A DNA stretch of 64,000 bases from Sphingobacterium sp. (GTDB lineage Bacteria; Bacteroidota; Bacteroidia; Sphingobacteriales; Sphingobacteriaceae): NCBI GenBank assembly GCA_031286695.1, contig JAITTY010000010.1:124001-188000 (forward strand). The letters run 5' to 3'. This document shows positions 53,175 through 62,015 of the stretch, in pieces. Position numbers and translations under genes: made by a program. Each line of letters opens with the position of its first letter. The first letter of the stretch is position 1. Below the pieces are notes generated by a model. The model searched no databases. It was given only the letters and a program-made list of their open reading frames with translations, and was not told the DNA's origin.

Positions 53175-53335
53175 ATTCGTACCTGCTTCGTACCTTATTC
53201 GGATGCGATACAGATATTGTACAGTTCCTGAACAGATTCCGAACAGACCCTGACCAGGAATTATCTGGTAAACTTTAGGGCAATAGTCGTAGCGAGATTC
53301 TCCACATCCGAAGGTGGTACGAACACAATACGAAT
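53175..53335. repeat. 161-bp structured inverted-repeat element of unknown type
   Basis: Arms 53175-53205 and 53305-53335 match as an imperfect 31-bp inverted repeat in three perfect blocks: ATTCGTA, TTCGTACC and TTCGGATG, with 5-nt and 3-nt spacers that differ. Inside, TTCCTG (53225-53230) and CAGGAA (53255-53260) enclose two copies of GAACAGA. The 526-bp gap 53079-53604 holds this, two further hairpins and no credible gene. It resembles short interspersed palindromic or MITE-like elements; no transposase or target duplication is visible. Confidence 0.5.
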
Positions 53336-53413
53336 ACGACCCGAAGACAGTATTAGCGCTATAGACACAAAACGCCATGTAAAACAAGTTTTTCTGCTAA
53401 CGGAAAGCTGATG

Positions 53414-53466
53414 AAAGCGAGCATATTGAAGTGATCATTTACACGATTTGATCACTAGATCGCTTT
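53414..53466. repeat. Compound hairpin upstream of the LacI gene
   Basis: Outer arms AAAGCGA (53414-53420) and TCGCTTT (53460-53466) enclose a perfect inner inverted repeat, GTGATCA (53431-53437) with TGATCAC (53449-53455). A short T-rich stretch follows. It could be a terminator or a regulator site; nothing decides between them. Confidence 0.4.
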
Positions 53467-53528
53467 TCTTATCGGGAGATAAAAAAAACATGGCCCGCTG
53501 ATTTAAAACAAAGAGGACAAAAAGAAAA

Positions 53529-53561
53529 TTTGCTATTCTGGATAGATAATTGCTTTATTTG
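53529..53561 (+). promoter_or_regulatory. Candidate lacI promoter
   Basis: TTTG (53529-53532) is followed after 21 bp by TTTATTTG (53554-53561), one mismatch from TAnnTTTG. The LacI start codon lies 44 bp downstream. Spacing fits Bacteroidota housekeeping promoters. Confidence 0.4.
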
Positions 53562-53604
53562 TATCCAACAATTATTACATTCGAACAGTAAAGGGAATTT
53601 TGAT

Positions 53605-54615
53605 ATGTCGCAATTAACAATAGTAGATCTAGCCAAAAAATTAGGCTTGTCAAAATCGACCGTTTCCCGTGCATTTCGGGATAATGTGGATATAAATCCG
53701 GTGACGAAAGCCCGTATTTTGGCTATGGCCGAAGAAATCGGTTTTTCGCCGAATGTTTATGCGAGTAGCCTGAAAGCAAACAAAAGCCTGACCATTGCAA
53801 TTATTATTCCCGAATTTGGCAATAAGTTTTTCTCCCAGGCGATCAAAGGCATTGAAGCTGTAGCGAGATCCAAGGGCTATCATACCTTGATTTACGTGAC
53901 GGATCATCAGGTGCAAAATGAAGCCTCCATTGTGCGTTCACTGGCCAATGGAAGGGTGGATGGCGTGATCATCTCAGCCTCAGGTGAAGGTAAAGACCAT
54001 TCGCATTTACAGCTTTTGGCTGAACGGGGAATACCAGTCATGTTTTTTGACCGTGCTTATGACGACTGGAAGGGGGGCTATATTACGGGTAATGACTTTG
54101 ATTCGGCTTACCTGGCAACCAAACACCTGATCGATAATGCCTGTAAACGGATCGCTTATCTTGCGATCAATCCGAATGTCTCCATCGGTAAGGTGCGTAA
54201 AGATGGCTACGAAAAGGCGTTGCAGGAAGTGGGGATTCCGATTAGACCAGCGCTTATTTTAGATACGGTCAATGATGCCGATCAGAATATGAAAGATATT
54301 GCCGACTTGATCGAGCAGGAGAAACCCGATGCCATATTTGCCTCGGTAGAGCGCCTTGCTATTTCGAGTATACGAGTCGCCAAGCAGCTCGCAATTCGTA
54401 TTCCTGAAGATCTTAAAATCATTTGTTTTTCTTGTCTGGATATCGCCGATCTGATTGACCCGGCACTGAGCGTAGTGAAACAACCAGCCTATGAAATGGG
54501 GCAATTAGTAACAAAATACCTATTGGATAAGATGGAAGACCCCGAAAATAGTAAGTTTGCTAATTCGGTTTATCTTGATTCCCAGCTTATTTTTCAAAAA
54601 TCTAGCCTGAAATAA
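53605..54615 (+). CDS. LacI-family transcriptional regulator of the alpha-glucan PUL
   Basis: 336 residues from ATG 53605 (MSQLTIVDLAKKLGLSKSTV); an in-frame extension to 53530 is rejected because it adds unrelated residues before the helix-turn-helix. The DNA-binding headpiece is at about 4-58 (LSKSTVSRAFRDNVDINPVT, SPNVYASSLKANKS). The periplasmic-binding-type sensor core occupies about 62-336 (IAIIIPEFGNKFFSQAIKGI, DGVIISASGEG, PVMFFDRAYDD, GYEKALQEVGIPI). It most likely represses the adjacent operon at the palindromes 54661-54686 and 54768-54779 and is relieved by a glucan-derived sugar. The effector is not known. No terminator directly follows the gene, but a hairpin lies at 54733-54750. 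Confidence 0.93.
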   Translation: MSQLTIVDLAKKLGLSKSTVSRAFRDNVDINPVTKARILAMAEEIGFSPNVYASSLKANKSLTIAIIIPEFGNKFFSQAIKGIEAVARSKGYHTLIYVTDHQVQNEASIVRSLANGRVDGVIISASGEGKDHSHLQLLAERGIPVMFFDRAYDDWKGGYITGNDFDSAYLATKHLIDNACKRIAYLAINPNVSIGKVRKDGYEKALQEVGIPIRPALILDTVNDADQNMKDIADLIEQEKPDAIFASVERLAISSIRVAKQLAIRIPEDLKIICFSCLDIADLIDPALSVVKQPAYEMGQLVTKYLLDKMEDPENSKFANSVYLDSQLIFQKSSLK

Positions 54616-54626
54616 GAAAAAAAATA

Positions 54627-54686
54627 TTTGTTTTTTGTAATCCCATTTTTTAGCTTTGATTACTTTCGGGAACATTCCCGAAAGTA
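54627..54686 (+). promoter_or_regulatory. Promoter with overlapping LacI operator of the alpha-glucan operon
   Basis: TTTG (54627-54630), 20 bp, then TAGCTTTG (54651-54658) is a perfect Bacteroidota promoter. Two bases on, at 54661-54686, is a perfect palindrome: TACTTTCGGGAA, CA, TTCCCGAAAGTA. A repressor here would cover the transcription start, as in classical LacI repression. The core GGGAACATTCCC recurs as GGGAACGTTCCC at 54768. Confidence 0.78.
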
Positions 54687-54732
54687 TTTAAATAATCAAT
54701 TTGTATAAAAATATTGGATAGGGAAAATTGAA

Positions 54733-54757
54733 AAATCGCAACAGCGATTTCTTTTTA
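54733..54757 (+). terminator. Hairpin with T-run between the two operators
   Basis: AAATCGC (54733-54739) pairs with GCGATTT (54744-54750) around AACA, followed by CTTTTTA. It has intrinsic-terminator form and lies 115 bp after lacI, downstream of the candidate operon promoter. It may end lacI transcripts or act as a leader attenuator. Confidence 0.5.
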
Positions 54758-54767
54758 CCTTGATTCC

Positions 54768-54779
54768 GGGAACGTTCCC
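54768..54779 (+). promoter_or_regulatory. Second LacI operator
   Basis: GGGAACGTTCCC is a perfect 12-bp palindrome. Its centre lies exactly 100 bp from the centre of the first palindrome (54661-54686), which suggests repressor looping or cooperative binding. It is 31 bp upstream of the GH13 start codon. Confidence 0.7.
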
Positions 54780-54810
54780 AGTGTCAGAATCCAATCAAAG
54801 CTAATTATCG

Positions 54811-57396
54811 ATGGGGAAGCATATCTCTCGTTTAATAGGGTATCTCTGGATGATTGTCCTATTATCATCATGTGCGAATAAGAAAGATATCGTGGATACC
54901 GAGCAGCCGCCTGTTACCGAACCGCAGGCAACTGGTCTGGTGAATCTTTCTGCCCCATTTATCTATTGGGATAAGGAAATTACGTTGCAATTTGATCTTT
55001 CAAAAGGGAATGCTGCTCTTAAAGGCAGTTCCGCTGATCTTTACCTGCATACGGGATTAGTACCGAAGGCCGGTGGAAATTGGCAGCAAGTAGTAACGGA
55101 TTGGTCAAAGAATGAAAATGTCTATAAGTTAAAGCTTGTTTCAGCAGGTCTATATACATTTACATTCACGCCATCTAAATTCTTTAACCTGAGTAATGGG
55201 GATGAATTTGGTCAGATGGCACTTTTAGTGCGCAACGGAGATGGATCGCTGGTCCAGCGCAATCGAAATAACTCAGATTTATTCTTGCCTATTGTTGCAA
55301 GCAATGCGCAAGCGATTCGCTTTGTATCTCCTGTCATGCAACCCACAGACCCTATAGCAGCCGAAGATAAGTTTGTAGTTGGTCAGGCCCTGAAGCTTGA
55401 AGTTAGGGCAAGCCAGTCAGGAAAGATCAGTGTCTGGGACAATGGTTTATTGCTAGTGGAGTCCGCAAGTGCGGTATCGATAGAAAAATCAGTCAGCCTG
55501 CCAAGCAGCGGTCTGCATGAGCTCGAAGCTCGTCTTGAATCTGGAGGTAAAGTATATGTCAGTAAAGCACAGTTATTCGTGGAATCAAAACCGACAATTG
55601 CTGCGCTTCCGACAGGCATCAATCCGACTGGAACAACAATAAACAGGGAAAAAGGCGAAGTAAGCTTTGCGCTGACTGCCCCCTTAAAAAACAGTGTCTA
55701 TCTCCTGGGCGATTTCAATGGCTATAAAGCATCGCCAGCTTATGCAATGAGCCAGACACCGGATGGTAAAACCTGGTGGGTCACCGTACCGCTGCTGGAT
55801 TTCTCTAAAAAATATACTTATCAGTTTTTGGTGGACGGCCAATTGCATATCGCCGACCCTTATGCCGAGCTGATTCTCGATCCACAAAATGATGCGGTGC
55901 TCGGGCTGACAGCAGCGGCGGTGCCCGCTTATCCTGTTGCTGCACAGGGTATAGTCGGGGTATTGGATCTCCCAGCCAAGGGGTATTCATGGAAAACAAC
56001 TTCGTTTACAAAACCTGTACAAGGTGATCTGGTCATTTATGAGCTCTTAGTCCGTGATTTTGTCAAACAGCATCAGTATACCACGTTAACAGATTCTTTG
56101 CCCTATTTAAAAAGGCTGGGAGTTAATGCAGTCGAGCTAATGCCTGTACAAGAATCGGAAGGGAATTCGACCTGGGGATATAATCCTTCTTTTCATCGTG
56201 CGCTGGATAAATATTATGGCTTGAAAAATGACTTGAAAGCCTATGTTGATGCCTGTCACGAGAATGGTATTGCCGTTATTTTGGATGTTGTTTTTAATCA
56301 CGCATTCGGTCAGTCCCCGCTTGTGCAACTTTATTTTGAACAGGGGAATGTCGCTGGCAATAGTCCTTGGTTTAATACAGTTGCCAAGCATCCATTTAAT
56401 GTTGGATTCGACTTTAATCATGAAAGCAGCTATACGCAGACTTTTGTTAAAGATGTGCTGACCTATTGGATGCAGGAATACAAAATTGATGGTTTCCGAT
56501 TTGATCTATCCAAAGGTTTTACGCAGAAAAATTCAGGCACTTCTGAAAATGACCTGAGTGCCTGGAATGCTTATGATGCTTCCCGTGTGGCAATTTTAAA
56601 ACAATACCAGCAGCATATCCGCAGCATCGATCCCTCGTGTTATATTATTCTCGAACATCTTGGCGGCGATCAGGAGGAGGCGGAACTTGCGCAATCGGGA
56701 ATGTTGCTATGGAACAATATGAATGCGGTCTTCAACGAAGCGGCGATGGGGTGGAACGCAAATAATGGATCGGATCTCGGACGATTATTTGCCTCAAATC
56801 ATGGGATGGCGAAACCTTCTTTTGTGTCTTATATGGAAAGCCACGATGAGCAGCGGCTGCTATTCAAATGCCTGAATTACGGGAATTCATCGGATAACTA
56901 TAACATCAAAAATCTGAGCACGGCCTTGAAACGCATGGAACAGGCTGCTGTATTTTTATTGGCTTCGCCTGGACCAAAGATGATCTGGCAATTTGGTGAA
57001 TATGGCTATGATGTGTCTATAGACGACAATGGACGGACAGGGGAAAAACCGCTTTTGTGGACTTATCTGCAGCAAGATGATCGCAAAAGACTCTTTAATA
57101 CGTATGCCAAACTCACCCGTTTCAAAACCAAAAATAGCATTTTTCAAGATGGGAAAATTGTTGCCTCGGCAATGAAAGAAGCGATTAAATATTTTGTACT
57201 GGAAAAGGATGGACAACAAGTAGGGGTACTTGGGAATTTTGGGGTAGAAAGTGCTGAATTTACCTTGCCACAGGCATTACAGGGGATTTGGGTGGATAAT
57301 TTTACGGGGAATGAGCTCAACTGGTCCAATCAGTCGAAACTGAACCTTTTGCCGGGACAGTACCAATTGATAAGCAAAACAAAACTAAATAAATAA
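54811..57396 (+). CDS. GH13 alpha-amylase-family surface lipoprotein (SusG-like role)
   Basis: An 861-residue lipoprotein (lipobox LLSSCANKKD, C21). Residues about 40-280 are two beta-domains of unclear family, and about 285-375 a CBM48-like early-set domain (VYLLGDFNGYKASPAYAMSQ, TYQFLVDGQLHIADPYAELI). The GH13 barrel spans about 405-770: VIYELLVRDFVKQ, GVNAVELMPVQESEG, DVVFNH, then nucleophile D565 (DGFRFDLSKG), acid E615 (YIILEHLGGD) and D679 (MESHDEQR). The C-terminal beta-domain ends about 861. It resembles glycogen-debranching/pullulanase-like or amylase enzymes with an isoamylase N-domain. As a surface lipoprotein just upstream of SusCD, it probably makes the first cuts in an alpha-glucan. 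It comes first in the operon, not last as SusG does. Confidence 0.88.
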   Translation: MGKHISRLIGYLWMIVLLSSCANKKDIVDTEQPPVTEPQATGLVNLSAPFIYWDKEITLQFDLSKGNAALKGSSADLYLHTGLVPKAGGNWQQVVTDWSKNENVYKLKLVSAGLYTFTFTPSKFFNLSNGDEFGQMALLVRNGDGSLVQRNRNNSDLFLPIVASNAQAIRFVSPVMQPTDPIAAEDKFVVGQALKLEVRASQSGKISVWDNGLLLVESASAVSIEKSVSLPSSGLHELEARLESGGKVYVSKAQLFVESKPTIAALPTGINPTGTTINREKGEVSFALTAPLKNSVYLLGDFNGYKASPAYAMSQTPDGKTWWVTVPLLDFSKKYTYQFLVDGQLHIADPYAELILDPQNDAVLGLTAAAVPAYPVAAQGIVGVLDLPAKGYSWKTTSFTKPVQGDLVIYELLVRDFVKQHQYTTLTDSLPYLKRLGVNAVELMPVQESEGNSTWGYNPSFHRALDKYYGLKNDLKAYVDACHENGIAVILDVVFNHAFGQSPLVQLYFEQGNVAGNSPWFNTVAKHPFNVGFDFNHESSYTQTFVKDVLTYWMQEYKIDGFRFDLSKGFTQKNSGTSENDLSAWNAYDASRVAILKQYQQHIRSIDPSCYIILEHLGGDQEEAELAQSGMLLWNNMNAVFNEAAMGWNANNGSDLGRLFASNHGMAKPSFVSYMESHDEQRLLFKCLNYGNSSDNYNIKNLSTALKRMEQAAVFLLASPGPKMIWQFGEYGYDVSIDDNGRTGEKPLLWTYLQQDDRKRLFNTYAKLTRFKTKNSIFQDGKIVASAMKEAIKYFVLEKDGQQVGVLGNFGVESAEFTLPQALQGIWVDNFTGNELNWSNQSKLNLLPGQYQLISKTKLNK

Positions 57397-57407
57397 ACAG
57401 TTATTTT

Positions 57408-60377
57408 ATGAACAAACAGCTACTACGTCCATTTTGGGCTCTGAACATGCTACTCGGTGTAAGTGCTTCGGCATTTGCCCAACAGGCTACGCTTCAAGGG
57501 CGGGTAATGGACCAGAATGGAAGTTCTTTGGTGGGTGCTACACTGCGCTTCGAGGAGCTTCAAAAATCACTGTCTACCAAGGCGAATGGGGATTTTAGCC
57601 TGGATAGACTACAAACGGGGAAATTACGGCTGAAAGTAAGTATGGTCGGATACGCTAGCTTGGATACGTTAATTCAGGTGAAAGATGGCCTCAATCCGTT
57701 AAATCTATACCTCAAATCCAATACAAGTGCATTGGAGGAAGTCGTTGTGATCGGTTATGGTACGCAAAAGAAAAGTGATCTTACCGGGTCGATCAGTACG
57801 GTGAGTTCCAAGGATTTTCAAAAAGGACAGATCTCTTCACCCGAGCAGCTCATTATGGGTAAAGTTCCCGGTGTGCAGATCACAACCAGTGGAGGGCAGC
57901 CGGGTGCAGGAAGCACAATCCGTATCCGTACAGGGGCTTCATTGAATGCCAGTAACGATCCATTGATCGTCGTAGATGGAATTCCCTTGGCTGGTGGCTC
58001 TGTATCAGGTGTAGCGAACCCATTAAGTTTAATTAACCCGAATGATATTGAAACATTCACCATCCTGAAAGATGCCAATGCAACGGCAATTTACGGTTCG
58101 CGCGCATCGAATGGTGTCATCTTAATCACGACAAAAAAAGGGAGCCGTTCAGGAACCCAAATCAACTTCTCTACACAGAACTCGCTGGCGACGGTAGCCA
58201 ATAAAGTTAAGTTGCTCAGTGCAGATCAAATCCGCGATTATGTCAATACCAATGGTAGTGATGCGATGAAAAAACTGCTGGGAACTGCAAACACCGATTG
58301 GCAGGATGTGATCTATGGCAATGCATTTACAACGGACAATAATGTTAACATTGCTTCCAGAGCCGGAAATATGCCTTACCGTATTTCTGCAGGTTATATG
58401 AATCAGGACGGGGTGCTGAAAAATGATAACTTAAAACGGACTACTGCGGCATTGACCTTGACACCGAAATTTCTGGACAATCACCTTTCGCTGGATGTGA
58501 ATGTGCGCGGTACCTGGTCGAAATCCAAATTTGCAACGCAAGACGCGATCGGAACAGCGATTCAATTTGATCCGACACAACCGGTCTTTGTCGAAGATAA
58601 AAATAGTTTTGGTGGGTATTATGAGTGGATCCAAGGGGGTAAACCTAATCCAAATGCGCCACGAAACCCACTGGCTTTGTTGGATCTGCGGAAAGACAAT
58701 GGCGATGTATTTAGAAGTATTGGAAATGCGAAAGTGGACTATAGTTTTCATTTTCTTCCGGAACTGCATGCTAACCTAAATGTAGGTTATGATTTGGCCC
58801 GCTCAAAGGGAAATACATTCACCCCTGCGATAGCTGCCCGCAACTTCAATGAGGGCGGTGAAAGAACGCAGTATAAAACTGATATCAATAATAAAACCCT
58901 TGAGTTCTACCTCAAGTATGACAAGGAATTGCCTGCAATCAAAAGCAATATTGATGCGACGTTAGGTTACGGCTATTATAAAAATAGCAGTAAAGTCTAC
59001 AACTTTAACCGTACAAATGCCGAAGGGGATAAAATACTCAATGAACCAACGAGAGCTTTTGATAAACCCGAAAATTTATTGATCTCCTATTATGGACGTC
59101 TAATTTATACTTACGACAATCGCTATGTGGTATCGGGAACATTACGGGCAGATGGTTCTTCCCGCTTTAGCCCTGATAATCGCTGGGGATATTTTCCTTC
59201 AGTGGGTTTTACCTGGCGGGCGAAAAATGAAGGATTTTTAAAAGAAATTGCGGCAGTATCGGAGCTGAAACTTCGTTTAAGTTATGGAAAAACCGGGCAG
59301 CAAGATGGTATAGCCAACTATTCTTATTTACCTAATTATACTATCAGTGGCAACGAGTCCATGTACCGTTTTGGAGATGAGTACTATTATTTAAATTCCC
59401 CTGTCGCCTACGATAAGGATATCCGCTGGGAAAACACGACAACCTACAATGCCGGCGTTGATTTTGGTTTTAGCAACAATCGCGTCTATGGTAGTGTGGA
59501 TTATTATTCGAAAAAGACCAAAGACCTGCTCAGTACGATTCCTGTTCCTGTAGGCTCTAACTTTAGCAACTTCCTATTGACTAATGTCGGTAACATGGAA
59601 AACCAGGGGCTGGAGTTTAATGTACACCTTGTTCCGCTGAAAACGGATAATTCGACCTTGGATATAGGCTTTAACCTGACCTACAATAAAAGTAAAGTAA
59701 CCAATCTGACGCAGAGTGATGATCCAAACTTTATTGTGGAGACAGGCGGAATCCGTGGTGGTACAGGTGGAAATATTCAGGCACATAAGGTTAATTTCAT
59801 GCCAAATAGTTTCAATGTATTCCAGCAAGTGTACGATAGCCAGGGGCATCCTGTTGAAGGTGTCTATGTGGACCGTAATGGAGATGGAGTGATCAGCGAT
59901 AACGACCGTTATTTGTACAAATCACCTTTACCTAAATATCTTTTGGGTTTCACAGCTGCCTATAGCTACAAGAAATGGTCGGCAACGACAGTGTTGCGTG
60001 CCAATCTGGGTAACTACGTCTACGATAACGTTTCCTCTAACCTGGGCAGCGGTGCGAATATCAATGATCAAGCAGTTTTGGTCATCAACAATGCTCCTGT
60101 AGATTTTTTCAATACCAATTTCTTGCTCAAACAGCTTAGAAGTGACTACTATATCAAGAACGCTTCATTCCTGAAGATGGATAATATCAACCTAAGCTAC
60201 AATCTAGGGAAGTTTCTCCGGAATAGTAAGGCTTCCATGTCAATTTCTGCAACCGTCCAAAATGTATTTACAATCAGTAAGTATAAAGGCGTTGACCCGG
60301 AGATATCCAATGGTATAGACGACCGTTTTTATCCTCGGCCGCGGACCTATGTTTTGGGTGTAAATGTGAATTTTTAA
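57408..60377 (+). CDS. susC: SusC-like TonB-dependent transporter of the alpha-glucan PUL
   Basis: A 989-residue outer-membrane protein. The signal peptide ends at about 24 (ASAFAQQ). The regulatory-like beta-sandwich (about 28-105; TLQGRVMDQNGSSLVGATLR), the signature ALEEVVVIGYGTQKKSDLTG (about 106-125), the plug (ILKDANATAIYGSRASNGVI) and the barrel ending YVLGVNVNF are present. There is no STN domain, fitting LacI control. The start lies 11 bp after the GH13 stop. It imports malto-oligosaccharides, inferred from the GH13, SusE and SusA-like neighbours. The symbol marks homology to B. thetaiotaomicron SusC. Confidence 0.95.
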   Translation: MNKQLLRPFWALNMLLGVSASAFAQQATLQGRVMDQNGSSLVGATLRFEELQKSLSTKANGDFSLDRLQTGKLRLKVSMVGYASLDTLIQVKDGLNPLNLYLKSNTSALEEVVVIGYGTQKKSDLTGSISTVSSKDFQKGQISSPEQLIMGKVPGVQITTSGGQPGAGSTIRIRTGASLNASNDPLIVVDGIPLAGGSVSGVANPLSLINPNDIETFTILKDANATAIYGSRASNGVILITTKKGSRSGTQINFSTQNSLATVANKVKLLSADQIRDYVNTNGSDAMKKLLGTANTDWQDVIYGNAFTTDNNVNIASRAGNMPYRISAGYMNQDGVLKNDNLKRTTAALTLTPKFLDNHLSLDVNVRGTWSKSKFATQDAIGTAIQFDPTQPVFVEDKNSFGGYYEWIQGGKPNPNAPRNPLALLDLRKDNGDVFRSIGNAKVDYSFHFLPELHANLNVGYDLARSKGNTFTPAIAARNFNEGGERTQYKTDINNKTLEFYLKYDKELPAIKSNIDATLGYGYYKNSSKVYNFNRTNAEGDKILNEPTRAFDKPENLLISYYGRLIYTYDNRYVVSGTLRADGSSRFSPDNRWGYFPSVGFTWRAKNEGFLKEIAAVSELKLRLSYGKTGQQDGIANYSYLPNYTISGNESMYRFGDEYYYLNSPVAYDKDIRWENTTTYNAGVDFGFSNNRVYGSVDYYSKKTKDLLSTIPVPVGSNFSNFLLTNVGNMENQGLEFNVHLVPLKTDNSTLDIGFNLTYNKSKVTNLTQSDDPNFIVETGGIRGGTGGNIQAHKVNFMPNSFNVFQQVYDSQGHPVEGVYVDRNGDGVISDNDRYLYKSPLPKYLLGFTAAYSYKKWSATTVLRANLGNYVYDNVSSNLGSGANINDQAVLVINNAPVDFFNTNFLLKQLRSDYYIKNASFLKMDNINLSYNLGKFLRNSKASMSISATVQNVFTISKYKGVDPEISNGIDDRFYPRPRTYVLGVNVNF

Positions 60378-60388
60378 ATGAAATAACA

Positions 60389-61984
60389 ATGAAAAGATTA
60401 AATAAATATATAGGTGTTTGCTTGCTGGCCATGGCTTTGAGCAGCTGCCATAAGGATTTGGATTTAAAACCGACAAATGATGTAACCGCGGATGTAGCTT
60501 ATAAGGATTTTAAAGGCTACACCTCGTCCTTTGCAAGATTATATGGTTCATTGACCTTAACCAGTACATCGGGGCCGAATAACTCTGACCTAGGGGGCTT
60601 GGATGCAGGTACGTCTGATTTTTTGCGCCTTTTTTGGAATGCGCAGGAACTTACTACAGATGAGGCTGCATGTGCATGGCTCAATGACTCGGGAATTAGT
60701 GGGCTTGATTACCTGGATTTTGACGACAGCAACCCTATGCTGCGGGGCCTTTACACTCGTTGTGTCTATAGTGCCACTCTTGTCAATGAATTTTTAAGAG
60801 AAAGTACGGATGCCAAATTGGCTGAGCGTGGTATTTCTGATGCAGATAAAACAGAAATAGCCTATTATCGTGCGGAAGCAAGATTCTTACGTGCTTATAA
60901 CTATTGGGTACTGCTTGATTTGTTTGGAAATCCACCTTTCGTAACCGAGGAAACTCCTGTAGGCAAAATATCGCCACCGCAGATTAAAAGACCCGAGCTT
61001 TTCGCTTATGTAGAGAAAGAGTTGTTGGAGGTTGCAGGTCAGCTAAAAGGGGCCAGACAGAATGTATATGGTCGTGTGGACCAAGTCGCGGCATGGGGAC
61101 TTCTGGCCAGATTATACCTCAATGCTGAAGTCTATCTAGGTGCTGGAAATAAAAAATATAGTGAAGCCATTACGTATTCGGAAAAGGTATTGAACTCGGG
61201 CTATAGCCTGGGGACAAATTACAGGGAGCTTTTCTATGCAGATAATGATGTGAACAATCCGGAATTTATTTTCTATCTGCCTTACGATGGAACCAAAACA
61301 CAGAGCAAGGGCGGTACAACTTACCTGATCAATGCGGCGATCGATGCAACAATGGATCCAACATCTTTCGGTGTACCCGGTGGCGGTTGGGCAGGAAATA
61401 GGACCCGCGATAATATAGCAACGATTTTTGGTGATTATTCCGGGGCCACAGACAAACGGGCAATGTTTCACTTAAATGCAAGTGTTAAAATTGAAGATAT
61501 CGCTGTTTACAAGCAGGGATTGGCAGTTACTAAATTCCGCAACGTGAATAAGGACGGTAAGACTGCTCCTCCGGCGGCTGAAGGGTTCGTTGCTTCTGTA
61601 GACTTTCCGTTGATTCGTTTGGCAGAAATGAATTTGATTTACGCTGAAGCTACCTTGCGGGGCGGTTCTGGCGGCAATCTGGCAAAAGCATTGGACTACG
61701 TCAATAAACTGCGTGTACGCGCCTACGGCAACAACAGCGGAAACTTAACAAATCTTTCTTTGGATGATGTTCTCAATGAGCGTGTGAAAGAACTATACTG
61801 GGAAGGATTTAGACGTTCGGATCTAATCCGTTACGGCAAATTTACAGGCGATAATTACCTCTGGCCTTTTAAAGGTGGTGTGCTTGCTGGTCAGGCAGTT
61901 GCAGGGTATAGAACGTTGTTTCCGCTTCCAGCTTCAGACATTATCGCGAATTCCAATCTTGTACAGAATCCAGGTTATAATTAA
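60389..61984 (+). CDS. susD: SusD-like lipoprotein of the alpha-glucan PUL
   Basis: A 531-residue RagB/SusD lipoprotein with lipobox AMALSSCHKD (C20). It has the helical core YRAEARFLRAYNYWVLLDLF (about 155-174) and the C-terminal signature DVLNERVKELYWEGFRRSDL (about 460-479), ending NSNLVQNPGYN. It caps the SusC encoded 11 bp upstream and binds alpha-glucan at the surface. An early part that includes TSGPNNSDLGGLDAGTSDFL is typical of starch-type SusD proteins. Same operon as its neighbours. Confidence 0.95.
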   Translation: MKRLNKYIGVCLLAMALSSCHKDLDLKPTNDVTADVAYKDFKGYTSSFARLYGSLTLTSTSGPNNSDLGGLDAGTSDFLRLFWNAQELTTDEAACAWLNDSGISGLDYLDFDDSNPMLRGLYTRCVYSATLVNEFLRESTDAKLAERGISDADKTEIAYYRAEARFLRAYNYWVLLDLFGNPPFVTEETPVGKISPPQIKRPELFAYVEKELLEVAGQLKGARQNVYGRVDQVAAWGLLARLYLNAEVYLGAGNKKYSEAITYSEKVLNSGYSLGTNYRELFYADNDVNNPEFIFYLPYDGTKTQSKGGTTYLINAAIDATMDPTSFGVPGGGWAGNRTRDNIATIFGDYSGATDKRAMFHLNASVKIEDIAVYKQGLAVTKFRNVNKDGKTAPPAAEGFVASVDFPLIRLAEMNLIYAEATLRGGSGGNLAKALDYVNKLRVRAYGNNSGNLTNLSLDDVLNERVKELYWEGFRRSDLIRYGKFTGDNYLWPFKGGVLAGQAVAGYRTLFPLPASDIIANSNLVQNPGYN

Positions 61985-62015
61985 TCGTAATCGAAAAAGA
62001 GAACTTATTAAACAG

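Noticed and set aside
53094..53387. A 97-codon open frame on the minus strand in the gap before lacI
   Set aside because: It lies across the terminator at 53103-53133 and the inverted-repeat element at 53175-53335; its protein is rich in Cys, Tyr and Arg with no recognisable domain, as expected when a repeat is read in frame by chance.
61875..62015. Earlier in-frame start for the SusE-like gene
   Set aside because: It overlaps susD and would hide the lipoprotein signal that begins at ATG 62016.
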